Positions 7,222 through 10,273 of a DNA stretch of 10,273 nucleotides are shown here, piece after piece. This stretch comes from JAGQNP01 sp038257245. GTDB lineage: Bacteria > Patescibacteriota > Saccharimonadia > Saccharimonadales > JACQNP01. Numbering within the stretch: the stretch's first letter is position 1; each line of letters begins with the position of its first letter. The position numbers and the translations under genes were made by a program. The notes beneath the pieces were generated by a model. It searched no databases. It was not told where the DNA came from and saw only the letters and a program-made list of their open reading frames with translations. Location: NCBI GenBank assembly GCA_038257245.1, contig JBBSJL010000020.1, positions 1 to 10,273 on the forward strand, read 5' to 3'.

Positions 7222-7596
7222 ATGAACAGAGAGCGTTTTAACAACGATCCAACCAAGTTGAACCTAAGGCAAAGAATTGCTGCCGGTGTTGTCGGTCTAT
7301 TGGCATTAGGTGGAGCATATGCAATAGCTAATGCAGCTAACGCGCAAGAAGGCATTCCATGTGATCCAGTCATAGATAATGAATGTGTTCCTGAAGTACC
7401 AGACGGCCCATTGCCTACATTGCCCGATAAAGGACCTGATACTACCGTTCCAGAAACAACTACAACTACAGTTCCAGAAATTGTTACAACCACAACCACT
7501 ACTCCAGAGATAGTCACAACTACAACTACAGTTCCAGAAATTGTTGTAACTGTTCCTCCGGCACGTCCAGATCAACCTGCAACGGTAACAGAATAA
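7222..7596 (+). CDS. Small exported threonine-rich repeat protein
   Basis: I do not recognise a named family. The ATG at 7222 is set by an excellent AAGGAG five bases upstream; the frame is open from a TTG at 7177 but that has no such site. The 124-residue product begins with a basic stretch and a hydrophobic segment (about 18-38) ending in an ANA-like signal-peptidase site (near 41), so it is probably exported. The mature part has two cysteines (47 and 55), then proline-rich sequence. Three ten-residue repeats of the form TTTTT(V/T)PEIV follow (79-108), resembling a flexible or glycosylated stalk. No sorting signal or second membrane helix is present, so it is either released, tethered by an uncleaved leader, or held by a partner. 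It is first in an operon with the PKD-like surface protein gene, 19 bases ahead, suggesting the two act together. Confidence 0.8.
   Translation: MNRERFNNDPTKLNLRQRIAAGVVGLLALGGAYAIANAANAQEGIPCDPVIDNECVPEVPDGPLPTLPDKGPDTTVPETTTTTVPEIVTTTTTTPEIVTTTTTVPEIVVTVPPARPDQPATVTE
7456..7545 (+). repeat. Three 30-base in-frame tandem repeats
   Basis: Units at 7456-7485 and 7516-7545 are identical base for base over all 30 positions. The middle unit (7486-7515) encodes almost the same ten residues but with different third positions (for example ACC for ACT, GAG for GAA). The array encodes TTTTTVPEIV-type units in the small exported protein. Confidence 0.9.
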
Positions 7597-7615
7597 AGAT
7601 ACGAGGAGATATATT

Positions 7616-8812
7616 ATGAATATACGAAAATTTTTAACCGGATCCGTAGTCGCATTAGCAGTAATTGCTGGTATGGCTGTAGGCGTTAGCAAGGTTCAAG
7701 CAGCTCAAATACCTTGGACAGGTGAAAACCTTCCCTCAATAAAAACCCCAGTGTTTAATATTTATTCCAACATACCTGCTGGAGTAGGTGATGAATCTGA
7801 CTTTGTTAAATTACGAAAAAGTAACGGCGACCCAACGGTTCCTGCTGCAACAAACAATTTTATTGATCCAGTGAACGATGCATGTGCAGTTGGTTCTAAG
7901 TTTGACATTCGAACTTATGTCCATAACGGTGCAGATGATGACTACAACGACAATGGTAACGGCCCTTCTGTTGCACATGGCGCAAGCGTTTCCATGAAAG
8001 CACCTTTGGGCAAGGCTGGCAACAAATTTGCATTCGAAAGTACAATAAGTGCTGCAAACGCAAGCACGGTAGTAGATACAGGTACTTTAAACTGTGGTTC
8101 AAACGTACGACTAAAACTAGTACCTAGCACTGTTAAGGTATACTCAACTGCATACGGTGGCTGGCTAGATGTTAGTGACAGTGCGGTCAATGGCAACCTA
8201 CCAATAGGCAGCCCATTAGCTGGTAGCGGTGATCAATGGGGATGCTGGCAATACAGAATAGTTATTGTTTATACAGTGGAAGTTGAAGCAGTTCCTATTG
8301 TACCGGTTGTGCTATGTAACAGTCTTGTAGCCAACAGTCTTGGCGAACGAAAGTTCCGATACACTGTTAACTACACTGCACAGAACGCAACTTTCAAAAA
8401 TGTTAAGTACGATTTTGGTGACGGAACAACACCGTTACTAACTACAAACACAACAGTAGAACACCAATATAGTCGTGATGGTAACTTTACGACTACAACA
8501 ATGCTTACATTTGATGTAGAAGGTCGCGACGTAGTTGTTACAGATGCAAAATGTGCTACAACAGTTAGTGCAACAACCCCACCAAAATATTGTCCAATTC
8601 CTGGTAAAACAAACTTGCCTGAAAATAGCCCAGAATGTAAGAGTGTAGAGTATTGTCCAATTCCTGGTAAGACACATTTGCCAGTTAATAGCCCAGAATG
8701 TGTTATACCAAACACAGGGATGGGTGAACTATTCGGTCTATTCACAGCTACAACCGTAGCCGGCGCTGCAGCACACTACGTGTTCACTGTGCGACGAACA
8801 GTTGGTTTGTAA
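7616..8812 (+). CDS. Secreted PKD-like surface protein with IPNTG sorting signal
   Basis: This 398-residue protein is built for display on the cell surface. A signal peptide (1-29, ending VQA) is followed by a conserved CPR-type domain (about 58-225) with SDFVKLR (61-67) and IRTYVHNGADDD (98-109). Next is a PKD-like Ig-fold domain (about 230-320) with the YDFGDG turn (265-270). Two cysteine-bounded repeats of the form YCPIPGKTxLPxNSPEC (325-341 and 346-362) lead into IPNTG (364-368), a hydrophobic segment (370-391) and Arg393-Arg394. The last three parts match a sortase signal in which IPNTG replaces LPxTG. Nine cysteines suggest disulfide bonds. GAGGAG lies seven bases before the ATG. PKD-like domains commonly serve in adhesion; a role in host-cell attachment or a surface fibre is inferred. 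Confidence 0.82.
   Translation: MNIRKFLTGSVVALAVIAGMAVGVSKVQAAQIPWTGENLPSIKTPVFNIYSNIPAGVGDESDFVKLRKSNGDPTVPAATNNFIDPVNDACAVGSKFDIRTYVHNGADDDYNDNGNGPSVAHGASVSMKAPLGKAGNKFAFESTISAANASTVVDTGTLNCGSNVRLKLVPSTVKVYSTAYGGWLDVSDSAVNGNLPIGSPLAGSGDQWGCWQYRIVIVYTVEVEAVPIVPVVLCNSLVANSLGERKFRYTVNYTAQNATFKNVKYDFGDGTTPLLTTNTTVEHQYSRDGNFTTTTMLTFDVEGRDVVVTDAKCATTVSATTPPKYCPIPGKTNLPENSPECKSVEYCPIPGKTHLPVNSPECVIPNTGMGELFGLFTATTVAGAAAHYVFTVRRTVGL
8588..8701 (+). repeat. Tandem repeat encoding two CPIPGK cysteine motifs
   Basis: Two 51-base copies (8588-8638 and 8651-8701) start 63 bases apart. Both begin with the same 20 bases and end with the same stretch encoding NSPEC. They encode YCPIPGKTNLPENSPEC and YCPIPGKTHLPVNSPEC immediately before the sorting signal. 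Confidence 0.9.
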
Positions 8813-8820
8813 ACCAACTG
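8799..8820. repeat. Perfect inverted repeat over the stop codon of the surface protein
   Basis: CAGTTGGTTT (8799-8808) and AAACCAACTG (8811-8820) are exact reverse complements with two bases between. In RNA this gives about an 8-bp stem with a six-base loop. No T run follows, so it is a poor intrinsic terminator but could protect the mRNA end. The TAA stop lies in its centre. Confidence 0.5.
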
Positions 8821-8919
8821 TGGATAAACACTAGCAATATTGTCAAAATTATGCTAGGGTAGAGTAGAACATGAGCACTGACTGACCGCTCAAATCAAAA
8901 CACAATCAATATCGAAAAT

Positions 8920-8948
8920 ATCCCCTCACAAATTGTATGTGGGGGGAT
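8920..8948. terminator. Probable terminator hairpin of the surface operon
   Basis: ATCCCCTCACA (8920-8930) pairs with TGTGGGGGGAT (8938-8948) to give an 11-bp stem with one wobble and a seven-base loop. The T tract after it is broken (TTCACATTT). Read on the minus strand it is followed by ATTTTCG, so it may work in either direction. It lies between the surface operon and the tRNA promoter. Confidence 0.55.
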
Positions 8949-8976
8949 TCACATTTCGCCTCTGTTATGTTACAAT
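8948..8976 (+). promoter_or_regulatory. Promoter of tRNA-Glu
   Basis: TTCACA (8948-8953) and TACAAT (8971-8976) are each one base from consensus. They are 17 bases apart, and TGT precedes the -10 as an extended element. The expected start is near 8983, nine bases before the tRNA. The -35 box shares its first base with the upstream hairpin. Confidence 0.75.
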
Positions 8977-8991
8977 AATCCGGTCGTTTAA

Positions 8992-9066
8992 GGTCTCATC
9001 GTCTAACGGTTAGGACACCAGGTTTTCATCCTGGCAATAGGGGTTCGATTCCCCTTGAGATCACCA
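8992..9066 (+). tRNA. tRNA-Glu (anticodon UUC)
   Basis: The 75 bases fold as a cloverleaf. The acceptor stem is GGTCTCA/TGAGATC with one G-T pair. The anticodon stem is CCAGG/CCTGG (9018-9022/9030-9034) around loop TTTTCAT with TTC at 9025-9027. The T arm is AGGGG/CCCCT around TTCGATT. Discriminator A and CCA are encoded (9063-9066). The 3' part is also the end of the opposing recombinase reading frame, suggesting that this gene is an integration site. Confidence 0.97.
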
Positions 9067-10273
9067 AATGAGAATTTTTAGCACTGGATAGTGCGAATAT
9101 TTGATTCACCCCTGTAAAAAGGGGTGTTTTTTGTGTTCGACTTTCTATATCTTGGTAAGTTGGAGCCTTATCGAATAGGACGCCGAAAAACTGAGCTCTT
9201 TTGATAGGATCAATCTGTTGGAAGATTAATTTATCAAGATGTTCGACGAAGTATTTCACCCTAGCTTTCACCTTACTGATATTTAGTGGTTTTTTATCTG
9301 CTAGTTCTTTCTTTTGATCCAGTAGAGATTCTACTTGTTTTTCGATCTTCATAAGATCCTCCTCCATATATTTAATTGCTGTTTCGCTAGTAAGCATCTT
9401 TATTTTGCCCACGGTAACAGTAGCTTCGTTTCTAAGTTGTTGAATACGCGACTCAACACTATCTAACTGCTTGCTATATTCGGCGTTTGAGCGCTCCCAA
9501 GAAACCTCAACGGCCTTAAATAGCTCATCAAGCTTGTCTGGTGCGATCTTAAGATCACCAACAAACTCAGCTACTCTATCTTCAAGATCTTGCTTGCTTA
9601 CTCTAAAATTATGCCCGCGTTTATTACAGTGGTAGGCTGGGTAGTATTTACCGCTTTTACCACGAGATGCACTACCAAGTAGAGGCCTACTGCATTGAGG
9701 GCACATCACGTACTTTTTATACGGGAACTGTGGATTCTTCTTATTCTTAAATGCAAGGTGTTTTGGTGCTTCCTGGTCATGCATGGATACTTTGTTATTT
9801 ATGTTCTCCATTATGATTCGCTTACCTTTATTGGCTTTGTTGAACAACTTAATAGACACCAGTCCTTCAAAAGCACACCGAACTGGTTGATTGTCCGTCC
9901 ATTTCTCTACGTTCACACCTGCATATATAGGATTGCGAACAATTCGCCATAAGTGCGTGTCTATTAGCGGATTGCCTCCAACTTGCTTAATGACTTTAGT
10001 TGGATCTGACTTACTGCGTACATATCTAACCCTGGTCTTATAACCCAGCTTATTTATTTCCTTGGCAATTTCTTTATCTGTATAGCTGCCTGCAGCACGA
10101 AGTTCAAACATCTTTATTATGAATTTAGATTCTTCTGGGTGGGGTCTTAGGACTGTGCGTTTACCGTTTTGAGTTTCTATCTTCTCACTAACAAATCCAT
10201 AAGGGGCTTTACGCATCCAATATCCCATTTTGGTATAGCGGATCTCCGCTCCAATCATACGACTCATGATGTC
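9026..10273 (-). CDS. Large serine recombinase/integrase, C-terminal part (5' end outside window)
   Basis: The frame is open to the window edge, so the N-terminal catalytic resolvase domain with its serine is not seen; ATG 10267 is internal. Counting from that Met, residues 16-120 form the Recombinase DNA-binding domain, with YWMRKAPYGF (16-25), a helix containing YTDKEIAKEINKLGY (62-76) and WRIVRNPIYAGV (107-118). A zinc-ribbon-like part follows (187-222: Cys189, Cys192, Cys214, perhaps His219). A coiled coil (255-325) and a helical end with RAQFFGVLFDKAPTY (357-371) complete the fold. This is the plan of large serine integrases that move phages and other elements. The last residues, VISRGIEPLLPG (402-413), come from antisense tRNA-Glu, and the TGA stop lies opposite the anticodon loop. 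Overlap with the tRNA suggests that the mobile element extends to the right. Confidence 0.88.
   Translation of the reverse strand, partial: DIMSRMIGAEIRYTKMGYWMRKAPYGFVSEKIETQNGKRTVLRPHPEESKFIIKMFELRAAGSYTDKEIAKEINKLGYKTRVRYVRSKSDPTKVIKQVGGNPLIDTHLWRIVRNPIYAGVNVEKWTDNQPVRCAFEGLVSIKLFNKANKGKRIIMENINNKVSMHDQEAPKHLAFKNKKNPQFPYKKYVMCPQCSRPLLGSASRGKSGKYYPAYHCNKRGHNFRVSKQDLEDRVAEFVGDLKIAPDKLDELFKAVEVSWERSNAEYSKQLDSVESRIQQLRNEATVTVGKIKMLTSETAIKYMEEDLMKIEKQVESLLDQKKELADKKPLNISKVKARVKYFVEHLDKLIFQQIDPIKRAQFFGVLFDKAPTYQDIESRTQKTPLFTGVNQIFALSSAKNSHLVISRGIEPLLPG
9081..9094 (+). other. Small hairpin in the tRNA 3' trailer
   Basis: GCACT (9081-9085) pairs with AGTGC (9090-9094) around the tetraloop GGAT, between the tRNA and its terminator. 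It has no T run and may simply shape the precursor trailer. Confidence 0.35.
9107..9132 (+). terminator. Intrinsic terminator of tRNA-Glu
   Basis: CACCCCT (9107-9113) pairs with AGGGGTG (9120-9126), with a six-base loop, followed directly by six T (9127-9132). The same bases read on the minus strand encode part of the recombinase C-terminus. Confidence 0.92.

Noticed and set aside
7164..7692. Long open minus-strand frames over the threonine-rich gene.
   Set aside because: They are produced by the ACA/ACT repeat composition on the other strand, with low-complexity Val/Ser or Cys/Trp/Asn products and no ribosome-binding site.
8371..8745. Open minus-strand frames under the PKD-like gene.
   Set aside because: The plus-strand gene has a start site, signal peptide and known domains; the opposite frame shows no domain and mirrors the cysteine repeats.
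8840..8870. TTGTCA with TAGAGT or TAGAAC as a promoter for a small RNA.
   Set aside because: Spacers are 14 or 19 bases and no conserved RNA structure or real reading frame follows.
1..10273. CRISPR array, insertion sequence or rRNA.
   Set aside because: No regularly spaced repeats, transposase, terminal repeats or rRNA sequence were seen; the only tandem repeats are in coding regions.
1..10273. Recoded UGA, as in some CPR lineages.
   Set aside because: All recognised genes read full length with the standard code, Trp is encoded by TGG, and a TGA ends the recombinase.

Overview
The window (about 40% GC by eye) most likely comes from a Candidate Phyla Radiation bacterium (Patescibacteria), probably Candidatus Saccharibacteria. 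The grounds are the protein types: a multi-membrane-span sensor kinase, a sortase paired with a PKD-like surface protein carrying CPIPGK-type cysteine repeats, a pyruvoyl arginine decarboxylase beside GNAT-like proteins, and a serine recombinase ending in a tRNA gene. This is recognition from memory, not a database match. UGA looks like an ordinary stop: full-length frames contain no in-frame TGA, and the recombinase frame ends with one.

Left part (1-3389): a terminator-like hairpin precedes a pyruvoyl-dependent arginine decarboxylase gene starting at a GTG (101). It is followed 14 bases later by a 628-residue protein with hydrophobic N-terminal segments and a GNAT-like C-terminus. Converging on that gene is a DUF2156-type protein (the fold of the phosphatidylglycerol lysyltransferase C-terminus). 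So an amine-producing enzyme sits beside two acyl/aminoacyl-transferase folds, which suggests but does not prove a shared pathway.

Middle (3425-5656): an orphan membrane sensor histidine kinase, divergent from the DUF2156 gene with a 35-base gap. An inverted repeat spans its ribosome-binding site and start codon.

Surface module (5721-8812): a strong promoter drives a sortase with a long cytoplasmic N-terminus containing a duplicated motif. A second, very similar promoter drives a two-gene operon. The first gene encodes a small exported threonine-rich repeat protein. The second encodes a secreted PKD-like protein with cysteine repeats and an IPNTG sorting signal. The sortase is the obvious candidate to anchor the second protein. 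A 16-base palindrome and a half-site on the -10 box suggest the operon is regulated.

Right edge (8813-10273): a terminator-like hairpin, then a promoter, a tRNA-Glu(UUC) gene and its terminator. A large serine recombinase runs in from the right on the minus strand. Its frame passes through the tRNA terminator and stops inside the tRNA anticodon loop, so the tRNA is probably the boundary of an integrated element that continues beyond the window.
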